A stretch of 64,000 nucleotides of DNA, taken from positions 62,001-126,000 of the forward strand of contig JAOANU010000016.1 of assembly GCA_034387635.1 (NCBI GenBank). The letters run 5' to 3'. Below the pieces are notes generated by a model. The model saw only the letters and a program-made list of their open reading frames with translations, was not told the origin of the DNA and did no database searches. This document shows positions 1-10,968 of this stretch, piece after piece; position 1 is the first letter of the stretch; each line of letters starts with the position of its first letter. The DNA is from Rhodosporidiobolus odoratus (lineage: Eukaryota > Basidiomycota > Microbotryomycetes > Sporidiobolales > Sporidiobolaceae). The translations under genes were made by a program, and so were the position numbers.

Positions 1-36
1 TTCTGTTTGTATCCCTCGATCTCGATGAACCATCAG

Positions 37-352
37 GTATGTACGTAGCCGAACGTTCAATCTGGATCGCCATTGCCAACATCCTACACCATTTCACCCT
101 CTCCACTCCTGCCGGCTGTCCTCTACCCGACATCTTTGCATTCACGGACGGGTTCAATTCCAGGGCGGAACCGTTCCCGCTCGAGGTTAGGCTGAGAGGC
201 GGTGAGGAGGGGAGGAAGTTGGTCGAGAAGGAGAGGGAGGAGGCTTGGGAGGGGTTGCGTACGTTATTCCCTCCTCATCGCGCGGTAGTCAATACCGTCT
301 ACTCGGCCATCGCTCTGATTTCGTTGCATATGCAGAGGTGTACGAAGTCTGA
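37..352 (+). CDS. Cytochrome P450, C-terminal end (partial)
   Basis: The reading frame enters from the left edge after a splice acceptor (CAG at 34-36). The first residues, GMYVAERSIW, match what follows the heme-binding cysteine in fungal P450s (CxGxxxAERS); the cysteine itself lies upstream of the window. The later stretch with FTDGFNSRAEPFP is the typical basidiomycete P450 tail that precedes the last strand. P450s are ER-anchored heme monooxygenases; the substrate cannot be told from this piece. The frame stays open to 764, but a strong donor (GTACGT at 259) and a CAG acceptor at 333-335 give a 77-nt intron followed by a short exon coding QVYEV and a TGA at 350-352. That ends the gene 158 bp before the convergent BCKDH gene instead of running across it. 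The family call is firm; the exact 3' end is a splice prediction. Confidence 0.8.
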
Positions 353-510
353 AGAGGTAGTCAAGTCTGTATCCCGGGAACGAAACTGTTCTCTTTTCTT
401 TTTGCCCGCCTTCTGCTTATTGATCCAACCTTGTCCGATTTCCGGCTGTTCTGAAGACGTGCTGAAGCCCGCGAGTGATGCATACAGAGATAGCTTCGAA
501 GCCAGACATA

Positions 511-2446
511 CTACCATTTCAAGACGGCCTCTCTCCCACCCTCAAACTTATCCAGCTCCTTCTTCCACCCCTCCGTTCCCCCCCACTTCTCCACCAATCT
601 CCTCAGTTCCTCCTTCTGCTCCCTCTGCGGTCTCTCCAACTCTCCCTCTTCGTGCCCAAGCCTCCTCGCAAACACGTCCCCAAACATCTCCTCCAACCTC
701 GGTTTCTTCTCCTTCTCCGCCTTTCCAAACTCCTTCAAGATCGCCTTCTTACTCTGATCCTTGATCTCATTCTCCTTCTCTACCGACCAGAGCGGTACCG
801 CCCCCTCTCCTTCCCCAACGACCAACCCTTCAAGGTACTTCCTCAACCTCCCCCCCGCCGAATCCAATTTCATCCGATTAACATCATCCGTACTCCTGTA
901 AGCGCTCGAATCATCCGAAGTGGAGTGATGAGAAACCCTGTACGACATAGCTTCGACCAGGACGGGTTTCTGAGTTTCAACCGCGAGACGACGGGCTTCT
1001 TTGCAGCCGAGGTAGACGGCTAGGGGATCGTTACCGTCTAGGCGTAGCGTTGGGATTCCGTAGCCTGGCCCACGAGCGGCGACACCGTCCCCGGCGTATT
1101 GCTGAGAGACTGGGGTCGAGATGGCGAAACTACAACGGTAGGGCATGAGAGTTGGGAAGGTCAGCGAGCGGGCGAACAGAGGCGGAGGTAAATCGGTCGT
1201 CAGAACGCTACGTACCCATTGTTCTGAAGGCGAGCGAGAGCGTGGTAAGTCAGAATGTCGAGCGATATCGTGGGCGTCTGAGCATCACTGCTGTGAAAGA
1301 GGGAGAGATCGAAGGCGCACCCGGATGAAGAACACCAAGGGCCCGCCGAGGACGCTTGCCACTGAGGGTATAGACAGCGTGATCCGCAAAGTCAATAGCA
1401 GGAACAGCGCAACGAGAAAAGGAGGACGCACTATTCAGCCCAGCATGAAAATCCCCTTCACTCGTCGCTCCTTCTCCCGCATAACAGATCACGCAGTCTT
1501 TCTCCCGCCCGGGTGTACGTTTGAGGGCGTACGCAGCTCCGGCAGCTTGAGGAAGCTGGGTGCCGAGCGGGGAGGAAATAGTGTGGAAGTGGTGTTCCTT
1601 TGAGCCGTAATGGACGGGCATTTGCCGGCCTAGGCACGAGGAGGTTTGTCAGTGAAGACTTCTTATACTGAAGTCGGTGTGGCTCACCGAGCGTTGCGGT
1701 GTCAGAGGCAGAAGAGAAGACTTGGGCCATGAGGCTTGAGAGGCTGTTGTGAGGGGAAAAATCAGCAAAGATGCAAACGCACATCTAGCCTATCTAACTC
1801 GGCAACGCAAGAAACTCACGGATAGTCCCGCCACAGCAAGACGCCGACTTCTGCAGCCCTCTCAGATCAAGGCAAAGTTAGCGTCTGCATCTTGCTCGAG
1901 CTGGAGAAAAAAGGCAAGTCCCTACCTCGATACTGAGCAAACACCTCGTCCGTACTCTCCCAAGCTGCCGCCGATCCAACTACAGCTCCTTCCTCCCCGT
2001 AGCTCGTCATATAGAAGGAGATTCGACCTTGTCGTTGTGAGGAATAGAGGATTTGGTCGAGGATGGGGAGACGAGTCATGACCTGCCGAGGCGGGCATCA
2101 GTCTACAGGAGCTCGTCTATCGATATAACGGCGTGTTGGATAGTAGGCTCTAAGAGAGCGCGGAAAGGAACACCAGCGGATGAAGAAAGGCAAAACGCAC
2201 CTCGAGCATCCTCTGCAACTTCTGACCGGCAACCTCCTTGATACGGTTCTTCCACTCTTCCCCTACGTTCTCTGACACCTGTCCGTCTGCGCCCAACAGT
2301 CGGAACGCGGGAATCTGCCCCTCGCAGACGGACTTGATGAAGACGGGATGTGGGGAGGTAATCGTGAGCGGCGAGTGGGACCGGCGGGCGGAGGTGGCGA
2401 AGCCCCGTAGGAGCGATCTAGACGATACTGACATAGGTGGTATCAT
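511..2446 (-). CDS. BCKDHA: Branched-chain 2-oxoacid dehydrogenase E1 alpha subunit, mitochondrial
   Basis: This is the thiamine-diphosphate-dependent E1 alpha subunit of the complex that oxidatively decarboxylates the keto acids of Leu, Ile and Val in the mitochondrial matrix. The N-terminus ([19 protein letters not shown]) is basic and Ser-rich, like a mitochondrial presequence. Family blocks follow across several short introns: [20 protein letters not shown], then VGVLLWRDY, the [12 protein letters not shown] loop, the ThDP-binding [15 protein letters not shown], and [20 protein letters not shown]. The phosphorylation-loop signature [17 protein letters not shown] is present, so the kinase-targeted serine of this family is kept. 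Exon 1 ends at 2201 and exon 2 spans 2082-1926. The first ATG is at 2446 and a second in-frame ATG at 2434 gives the neater presequence. Length of roughly 450 residues fits the family. Confidence 0.93.
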
Positions 2447-3055
2447 TAGCTGGTATGGTTGACTGAGAAGAGACGAGGAACGAAGAAAAGAGGGAATGTG
2501 GGGGTTGGTCGCGGCGAGCCGTCGAATGTCACTCGTGAGGCTCAGTCGGCTGGACTGGGTCGAGCGCCCTTGACGTAGCAACCACACCGAGTGACCGGGG
2601 TTGCTGCAACAGACGGGAGCCTTTTTTCGGCGCCCCGTCTCCTTGACCTTCTCGGGATGTTTTTTTCGCGATTCTGCAACGACGACGCGGTGCTTGACAC
2701 ACACGGGCCTTGGCACAAGTGGCAAGGTCCCTGTCTGCCAGCGGGCACCGGAGAGCAGGACTCAAGGATGACGACTCCCTTCCGCTGCAGTCGACGTCTT
2801 CTTCTTCATGTATTCAGAACACGGAACGAAGGGCTGCTGACAGCAACGAGTCGAGATATCACAAACCCAGTCGTGTATAACAAACGCACAAGTGAGCCCG
2901 TCCATGTACAGATACGGTCTACACAGGCGCCAAGGCTATAGATGCCCAATCCCAATTCTAACGAACCCTCCTCACAAGAACCAAAATACCCCGCCGCTTC
3001 TCCCTCCCCTACCCGCTTCCGATAGCAGATTCTCCGCAAGTACGACATGTGGTGT
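2447..3055. other. Spacer: BCKDHA promoter and 3' flank of the transporter gene
   Basis: This stretch holds the upstream region of the leftward BCKDH gene and the 3' flank of the leftward transporter gene. Several short overlapping ORFs lie here on both strands, but none shows a domain, consistent splicing or a sensible start. I see no RNA gene or repeat. Confidence 0.5.
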
Positions 3056-5251
3056 CTACGAGTCGAGGACGAAGCCGGTGTTGGCGCGAGTGACTGTCGA
3101 GTTGAGAGGCGAGGGTCAGAAGGCACGCGGCACGCAGAAAGAGAGGGCCAAGGCGTACAAGGAGTCTTGACGGCACCAGCCGCGTAAGAGTCGATAATAG
3201 ATTGTACGGATGCGTAGGTACCGGCAGTGAAGAAAAAGATGCCCGTGATGGCAATGACTAGAGAGGGTGTGAAAGAGAAAATTAGCGGTGTAGGAAGGCG
3301 TCAGGCAGCGTGCTCGGTGTATGCCTGCAGCCAGAGGCTGCGGAAGAGAAACGTACGGATGCACAAAGTAGCCTCGGCGATTTGAGCCGGCCCGGCGAAC
3401 CTGCGACCCTTATTGAGCTGGAACCAGGCCGCCGCCCACATGAGGTATCCAAACCAACTGTCGAAGAGGCAGGCGATAAGGGAGAGCATGTCGGAGAAGA
3501 AGGGGATGGCTTCGCCAATGATGAAACTGATGATCCAGCCGCCGAGGACGATGAGGAGCCAGGTTGCCCAGCCCTTGGCGGTGTGCTGGTTGCGGTGAGG
3601 CGAGCCAGCCTTGAAGATTTGGAAGTAGATGGCGCGGGAGGTGACGAGCGAGTAGAGGATACCGACGATGATGATGGTCGGGAGAACGAAGCCGGCCGCG
3701 ACCTTGCCGTACTTGGAGATGAGGGAGCCGTAGGCTGGGGCGGTGGTGAGCTCAATACCGGTGTAGTGCTATTGGGGGCAGGTCAAATCAGCAAAGTCGC
3801 GGGAAGAGGAGGCGGCCAGCACGAGGGAGAGGAGAAAAGGAACAGTGAGGTAGGAGACAGAACGCACGTAGACTACAGCACCGAGGATAGTGTACAGAAG
3901 CATCTGGGCAGTCATGGAGACACCGAGAGCCTTGGGGAAGTCCTGCGGCCTCTCCACTGCGGGTGACACGAGACGAAGAAGTCGGGAAAATGTCAGTAAA
4001 AGATCATCTATAATCGAGACCAAGGAGACACGCTAAGGAGGGACGGCACGCACTGTCGCCGATGAATGAGGGGATAAGAGCGTGACCAATGAAGGTGTAG
4101 ACGATGTTGAGAACGGCATTCATGCCCTGCACGAAGGTGGTGCCCTCGGGAGCCCAGACAGAGTGCGTGATCTCGAGACCCGCAGTCCAGCCCGAGGGGT
4201 GATCTGTAGGGTGACTTGGGCATTAGTTCACGTACGGGAGATCTGAGGCACTGAGAGAACATACCTTGGACACCGTGTCCGGCCATGACGATAACCGCGG
4301 CCACAAACATGGTGCCAGACGCGATCATACCGAGAGGGGTGAAGGACGAGAAGTCGCGGACGTTGGAGGGAATGTACATGAGGAGACCGATGATGCACGC
4401 CCAGACGAGGGTCGTCTCGGTTCCACCACGGATCGTCTGAACGGCGGTCGAACCGGCGACGCAGTGAAGGCCCATGATGAACCAGTTGTTCAGCGCCAAT
4501 CCGATGAAGGCGATCCACCAACCGATCTTACGTCCACCACAGAGGACCTGAGCGGCATCGGCAATCTGGAAAGAGCGCAAGGTAAGTAAAGAGGAGGTGG
4601 AGAAAGCAGGAAGAGAAAGCCTACATCGCGGACTTCAGGATGCGCAGCGCAGAAACGCCACAGGATATGAGTCGAGTAAAATGTTGAAGCGCCGATAATA
4701 ACGGTAGTGAGGGTTGCGCCAGCGTAACCGAGCACTCTGCGAAGAGAGTATAAGCCTTCTCCCGCTCGCGGGGACGGCTAAAATGGGAACGGACTGGAAG
4801 GAGTAAGGGAAGGCGAGGATGGCTAATACGACGCTGCAAGTTATAAAAAGGGTCAGTCCGGATGTGCCGTCGCGCCAAGAGGGGCATCGGGGGTTCCGCC
4901 TCACTATTCGGTCAGGAGGAGCGCAGCAGCTTGTCTCCCTGTGTGTGCAGAGTGGTCAGTTGGCTTCGTGGCGGCCCGAAGAGCTTTGCGACACACAAGA
5001 CAGCTGCACAGGGCGAGTAGGTCAGCAAGACACTCGTTTTGAGAAGGCATTCCGTGGCATACCTTCCTCTCCTTGATTCCCGCTACCGATGCCTCCTCCA
5101 TCCAGATTCGTTCGTCTACATCATCCGGCTTGTTTGCGAGAGTGTGCTTGTGTTGGCTGGACCGGGAAATTGAGGGTGCGAGGACACCTCCACGGGAGTC
5201 CTCAGAGGGGACGGTGCTGCCGTATGCTGCCTTCTCTGCATCGCGGGTCAT
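3056..5251 (-). CDS. AAAP-family amino-acid transporter (Aa_trans)
   Basis: A multi-spanning secondary transporter of the amino acid/auxin permease family, expected in the plasma or vacuolar membrane. The N-terminus from the ATG at 5251 is a soluble tail of about 60 residues (MTRDAEKAAYGSTVPSED and on). Hydrophobic helices follow across at least seven exons, for example FITCSVVLAILAFPYSFQSV, ATLTTVIIGASTFYSTHIL, WWIAFIGLALNNWFIMGLHC, TLVWACIIGLLMYIPSNVRD, GMIASGTMFVAAVIVMAGHG and MTAQMLLYTILGAVVYV. The order and spacing resemble fungal neutral amino-acid permeases of the MTR type. The last intron is 3094-3158, a 65-nt GT-AG intron; the final exon codes TRANTGFVLDS and ends at a TAG at 3056-3058. 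Without that splice the frame would run on into non-conserved sequence. The substrate is not assignable from sequence alone. Confidence 0.85.
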
Positions 5252-7422
5252 GCTGAATGAGGGTGGAAAGGTAGATCGAGTTGACGCCCAAAGACGTGGA
5301 AGCGGAACAGAGCTGTCCAGCCAGCCATGTTTGCTTTTGCGCCTCCTTTCTCCACGTGTTTGACCGCCCGGCTTCCCCGGATTTTCAACCTCTCAGACGA
5401 GCACTCCATTTCCGGTCAGTAGCACGAGCTCAACACCCTGTCTGCGGATCGACTTACCCGGAGCACGCAGGGCATCTACATACCTGCGGAACAAGCTCAG
5501 CGGAGCACCTACAAGGCGGCGATGGCTCTCTCTTGCCGGGCAGAGACGACGAGGCGGGGAACTCCTATCGCGATCAATCAGGGGGATAGCGATTCTCCGC
5601 GGTGCTCGACAATCTTTTCCTGCGTTCCTTCGATCCGGAACCACCATGTACTTACATGCAGCGATGTTGATGCGCACGGTGGCCTGCCAGCGTAGCTCGG
5701 GAGCCTCGCCTGCTGTTACCTTGACGCCTTCCGCCATGCACCCGTACTCTGCCGACAGTCCCAACTTTCGCCTCACCACCAGCATGTCTTCCAGGCCCCT
5801 ACTGTTCTCGCCCTCCTGATATCGTGGCGGCGCTGCAGAGGCAGACGCTCGACGGATGGGCGGAAAGTCCCGCAGAGCTTCGGAGCGATCTTGTGTATGA
5901 CCCAAGTGCATGCCAATAGATATGGGATTCTTGGCGACACCGGCCCACATCCGCCGCGAGCGCCGAAGCGTCTTACTGCACTTTAGCCCCACTATGTCTG
6001 CCTGGCGGGGATTTGTATACTGTACGGATGCCGATATCTACTTCAGCCTTTTCTGGTGCCCGCCGTTGCCGTCCGCCCCTTCCGGATCCGGCCATAGTCC
6101 TTCGCGGTAAACAAGGAATCCGTACACTTCCTCAAGTATCCGCTTCTATGGCCGACCATGAACGGACCGACACGTCTGTGTACTCGGTCGTGACTGTCAG
6201 AAGAGAGGAACCATAAAAGGTGCAGTCTTTTCGGCTCCGCTAGAATCATATTGGCTACCGGAAAAGCCACCATTACTCCGCAGTCACCCTCCAATAACTA
6301 CGTCGTAGCTGACACCGCCCTGCTTTCCTTGTCCCCCTAAATCTGACTCGAAAGAAGGCTCACAGCATCTTTCGAATATTCAATGTTTATCCATTAGCTG
6401 TGGGACTGTCGCTCTGGTTCTGACTGGACTGGCCGCATATTGCAAAGACACAATTCTGTGCTCCACGTGTACTGCATACCGGCAAGTTGGCTTGGTGTTG
6501 CGGGTAACTACATGTTTGCCTCTTCATCTTGACCTTCTCAATCTAGACGCTTGCCTTTTCTCAGCCGTGAGGCTTACGGGCACAAGCAGCGCAAGTCAAC
6601 GTACCACATAATCGACTGTGTGCGACTGGGGAAGGTCAAGTCAACTCCAGCATAGCTATGTATAGCGAGTGATAGCGTTTTATGATTTTGCACTCAAAGA
6701 GCAGGTGTTCCTTCTGTGGAATGCACGCGGGCAGCGAGAGGAGTCTGCCGGATAAGGGTCAGATTCGTCTCTGAAGGGAGCAAGGGGGAACCTCAGCACT
6801 ACGGGAGCATGCCGCGTCTGTCAGGATCACCCAGATAGGGACAAAACGAACGGGCTGTACATGCCCTTGAGCTGTAGCTATGGCTGGGATCCGGGAGCTA
6901 CCAGTCACATCTCCAGCCTGATCGAGCCACCAGGCCGGACGGACTGCCTGGGTGCCCGGAAGAAGGGTGGACGGAAAGAGCTGCAGGTCAGAGAAAAAAG
7001 ACAGCGCACAAAAAACTCTTGAAAGCAAGAGTTCCTGAGTCATCGCAAGGGAGCGTGGCCTTGTGACTGTCGAGCTGGCTTGGCTAACCACTCAGCAAGG
7101 TCCCATGAGGTCTGCGCTTAGGGGAAAGAACGAAGGGCTGCCGGCAAGTATGGTGGGCGGAAGAAATGACTGTGGCAGTTTCGTCTGAGGGCGTCTTTGC
7201 ACCTTCTCAATGTAAAGGTATAGGGGGATCGATATCACCCTCCATGCGCTGAGGCGAGATGGATCGACCGGCGGAGGACGAAGAGAAAAGAAAAGTTCCG
7301 GCGTCTCGAGAAAACCGGCGCCGGCAAAGACCCCCCTGTCACCGTCACGACTCTCAGACCCATCTTGTCGGCAAGGGTGACAGCTTTAATTCGCTCACTC
7401 ACGCCAAACTCACGTTACAAAC
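5252..7422. other. 2.2 kb divergent spacer, no gene supported
   Basis: This lies between the divergently transcribed transporter and acyl-CoA synthetase genes, so it must hold both promoters. It is the longest gene-free stretch in a window where most spacers are 0.2-0.9 kb. ORFs up to 199 codons exist (for example 5393-5992 on the minus strand), but their translations are Arg/Pro-rich, lack family motifs and show no exon structure. I found no tRNA-like or obvious structured RNA here. Confidence 0.5.
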
Positions 7423-10400
7423 ATGGCTTCTACTGAGGTCGCCCCCTTCCCGGTCCCGCTACCCATCAACCACGACCCTCGCAAGCCACAAGGTCTGGTC
7501 AGTTTCCCTTCCACTTCTTTCGGCTTCCTCGTGATACACTCTCCGAGACTAAACAGGTGATCCTTACAGCCAATTCCAGGCAGTCAGCAGCCGGGTAATA
7601 GCGCAGTCTACGTCAACGCTCTTCACCCCAAGTGCGACCCGACTCGCATCTTTCCGGCAACGACATACGAGTTCTTCAACCTTGGCTTGAAGTATCACGC
7701 GGACAGGACCTGCTTTGGGTGGAGAAATTGGAACGAGAAGATTGGGGACTGGGCGAAGGAGTTGACTTACGAGACGTATGCACAGGTGCATCGAGATTGC
7801 CTCGACTCTCCAGTTTTTCTTGTTGTGACGGTCTTGTCCCGCAGGTTGACGCGCACCGAACTCGCATCGGTTCCGGCCTCGCCAAGCTCAAGCATGATCT
7901 CTTCCCCTCAGACCCTGACACCCAGTGGAAAGTCGGCATCTGGAGTGCCAACCGCCCCGAATGGCAGTACGTGAACCAAGCTGTCGGAGCTTACTCTCTC
8001 ACCATCACCTCGCTCTACGATGTACTCGGTCCGTCCGCCGTCGAGTTCATCGTCAACCACGCCGAGACTCGCGTGGTCTTCGCTGCGAGTACTCATTTGG
8101 CGGAGATGCTCAAGCTTGTCAAGAACTGCCCGAGTGTCAAGGCCATCGTCTCGCTCGATGACTGGCCAAGTATCGAGGCAAAGGGGCAGCGTCCGGCCGC
8201 GACGAGTGTGGAGACGTTCAAGCTATGGGGGGACTCGGTTGGTGTGAAGGTCATCGACATTGTCGAGCGTACGCGCTTTTTTTTCGCTTGTCTCGCTACG
8301 ACGAAACCGCTCACCCCCGCCTCGCATACTTGCAGTCGAGGCTCTGGGTGAGGCGCACCACATCCCCCACCGTCCCCCTACTCCCGACATGGTCGTCAAT
8401 ATTTGCTACACCAGTGGAGTAAGCCGCGTCCTGTACCTCGCGCACAGAAACAAGCCTGATCCCTGTACTTCGGATTTTTCCTACTCATTTGCAGACTACG
8501 GGCACTCCGAAAGGCGTCATTCTCCTGCACTCGAACGTCGCCGCAGTCGTCGCGGCTACCGGCCACAGTCAGCATCTCAACGAAAACTCGGTCCTCATGT
8601 CGTATCTTCCGCTCAGCCATATCTATGCGTACTTTGCGGAGACTATCGCGTCAGTAACTCGATCGTTTCCTCGCCCTGGGGTGCGCAACCTAACCTTTCC
8701 AATTACCCTCTACAGACTCGCTTGCGGCTCAACTATCACGTTCAGCTGCGGTGATCAGCTGAGGCTGCTGGAGGATTTCCAGCTCGCAAGACCAACTGTG
8801 CGCAGCCTCCACTGCTGAAGTGACTTTGAGCCTGCCCTTGCTGACTGACACCCTTCTCCTCCCTTGCTATTCGTGCGGTTACTACTCAACGAACTGCTCC
8901 CAACTGTCGCCACCCTCACAGCGTATCATCTCCGTCCCTCGCATCCTCAACCGAATCTACCAAGCGATCAAACAGCAGACTATCGACAGTCCGGGTCTAA
9001 AAGGCGCCCTCTCCCGCCAAGCCTTCTCAACCAAGATTGCCAACCTCCGCTCGACCGGTCAGGTCACCCACGCCATATGGGACCGCATATTATTCAACAA
9101 GATTAGGGCGCTGCTGGGTGGAAGGATCGAGAACATCTCGACTGGGTCGGCGCCGATTAGTCCGGATGTAGTGGCCTTCCTGCAGGTCGCGTTCTGTTGT
9201 GAGGTTACCGAAGGGTACGGGCAAGTACGTTGCTTTCTGCGGATCTTGTATCTATCCACCCATACTCACTCGACTTGCCTCGCTTTCTTCCTTCTTGACT
9301 GGAACTGCGCAGACCGAAACTTCTGGCTGTTCCAACGGGTGCTACAATTCGGACGCGTGGTCGAACGGCACCGTCGGCCCCCCCTTCCCTGGGGTGGAAC
9401 TGAAGCTCGCAGAGCTACCCGAGATGGGTTACCTCGCATCTGACAAGCCGTTCCCTCGTGGCGAGGTGCGGGTTCTCCCCTTCTTCCCTTCTCTTCGCCG
9501 TCTTCGCTCTGCCCTCATTCGACTAGTGAGGTTGACTTGTGCCACTCCCTCGACTGACCTGCCTCGCACACGATAGATCTGCGTCAAGGGCGCCATCTGT
9601 ACCCCGGGGTATCACAAAGATGAGGAGAAGACGAAGGAGCTAATCGACAGCGAGGGCTGGCTGCACTCGGGAGACGTGGGCCAGATAGACGAGCTCGGTA
9701 GGTTGAGGATCATCGACAGGGTCAAGAACCTGATTAAGCTGAGCCAAGGAGAATACGTCGCGCTGGAGAAGGTGCGTCGTGCTTTCCGTCGTTCTCGCTC
9801 TGTTCGCTCGCGCGCGGTCTACGTTTTATGACGCCGACAGCAGCTCGCCTGCTTTTGCCTCGTGAAACGAGATATCGAAGGCTGACAACCCTGCATCTCC
9901 AGATCGAGAACGTCTACCTTCTTTGCCCTCTTCTCGCACAGCTGTACGTCCACGGCGATTCCCTCCGCGACCACCTCGTTGCTCTCTGTGTCGCCGACCC
10001 GGTGCATTTCGCCCGTAAGCTCATTCCTTGAAAGCTTCTTCCCCTCTTGCCCCTCGTCTCACTACCATCTACTCTGCAGCTCTCGCTGCAAGGGTGCTTG
10101 GGAAGAGCCTTACTCCAACTCAGGTCGTCGAGCTCGAAGAGGCCGCTCAGGATGAGCGAGTTGTTGAGGAGGTGGCGGAGCAGCTGGGGAGGTATGCCAA
10201 AGAGGCTCGGCTTGTTGGGTAAGTCCCCTATCTTTTCTCTCCCTCCGTTCTCCTCCTACCGATACTGACCGCGATGCCTCTCCTGCTCCCTTTCCGCTCT
10301 GTTATTGCTTCGCATCTCGGCCGCTTTTCAACTGGCACACCGCTCTCCACGACTGCCGCCTTGACCTCGATCCCGCAGCTTCGAACGTATCTCATCCAAC

Positions 10401-10562
10401 CTCCATCTGCTTCTCACCCCCTTCCCAGCGGACGCGATCACTCCTACCCTCAAGACCAAACGCAAAGTCGTCGCTCAATTCTACAAGAAAGAGATCGAGG
10501 AGTTGTACGCCAAGAGTGAAGGGAGGAAGAAGAATCAGGGTAAGACGAAGGCGAAGATTTAA
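7423..10562 (+). CDS. Long-chain-fatty-acid--CoA ligase (acyl-CoA synthetase)
   Basis: This ATP-dependent ligase activates fatty acids to acyl-CoA for lipid synthesis or beta-oxidation. The adenylate-forming (AMP-binding) core is spread over about ten exons. The P-loop-like motif [12 protein letters not shown] is split by an intron after YTSG (near 8420-8495). Downstream come [18 protein letters not shown], the [13 protein letters not shown] block, [26 protein letters not shown] (A5), and [40 protein letters not shown] (A7-A8 and the fatty-acyl-CoA-synthetase signature). The C-terminus, [19 protein letters not shown] then a Lys-rich tail ending AKI, lacks a clear PTS1 signal. The start at 7423 gives [16 protein letters not shown]; the stop is TAA at 10560-10562. 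About 690 residues, as expected for the eukaryotic FAA/ACSL group. No signal peptide is visible. Confidence 0.93.
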
Positions 10563-10968
10563 GTTGGAGGTATAATCAGGCCGACTGGGGGTTTGAGTTG
10601 GCGCTTTTTTTTTCCATCTTTTGGGTTTGCTTGTTGTTGTGTCCCCCTCTCTTTCATCACTTGCCGCTTTTCTAGTCTCTTGATCAGTCAGTAGTCGCAA
10701 TACGAATGCTTTCCGTGCGTGCCCTTGCCTCGAGTGCCTCTCTCGTGGTTTTCCTACTATTGCGATTCTGAGTTACACCCGAGAATTGTTGGCGATGAAG
10801 TAGGAGTCGCCAATGCAGAGAGAAAAGAGGTGCGAGTGGTATTGAGAAAGGATCAGAGGGTCTGTAGAGTACTACGTAGCAGTCGCGAGTGAGAGAGAGA
10901 AGGGGTCGAGACGAAGGAGGTATGTAACGAGCAGCTCCTGCGAAAGGAGAAAAGACAATCCATCTAAT
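10563..10968. other. Convergent 3' spacer
   Basis: This 406-bp stretch separates the 3' ends of the acyl-CoA synthetase and SEC1 genes. It contains T-rich tracts just after the synthetase stop (around 10605-10640) that could serve RNA 3'-end formation. No coding potential is supported. Confidence 0.45.

Noticed and set aside
258..764. P450 ORF continuing to 764
   Set aside because: The extra part is Ser/Pro-rich antisense of the BCKDH last exon; an intron at 259-335 with a GTACGT donor gives a family-like C-terminus and stop at 352.
475..1023. 182-codon plus-strand ORF
   Set aside because: It is a shadow of the BCKDH E1 alpha last exon, whose minus-strand translation has clear family motifs.
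5393..5992. 199-codon minus-strand ORF in the long spacer
   Set aside because: Arg/Pro-rich, no domain, no exon-like structure, no conserved pattern that I can see.
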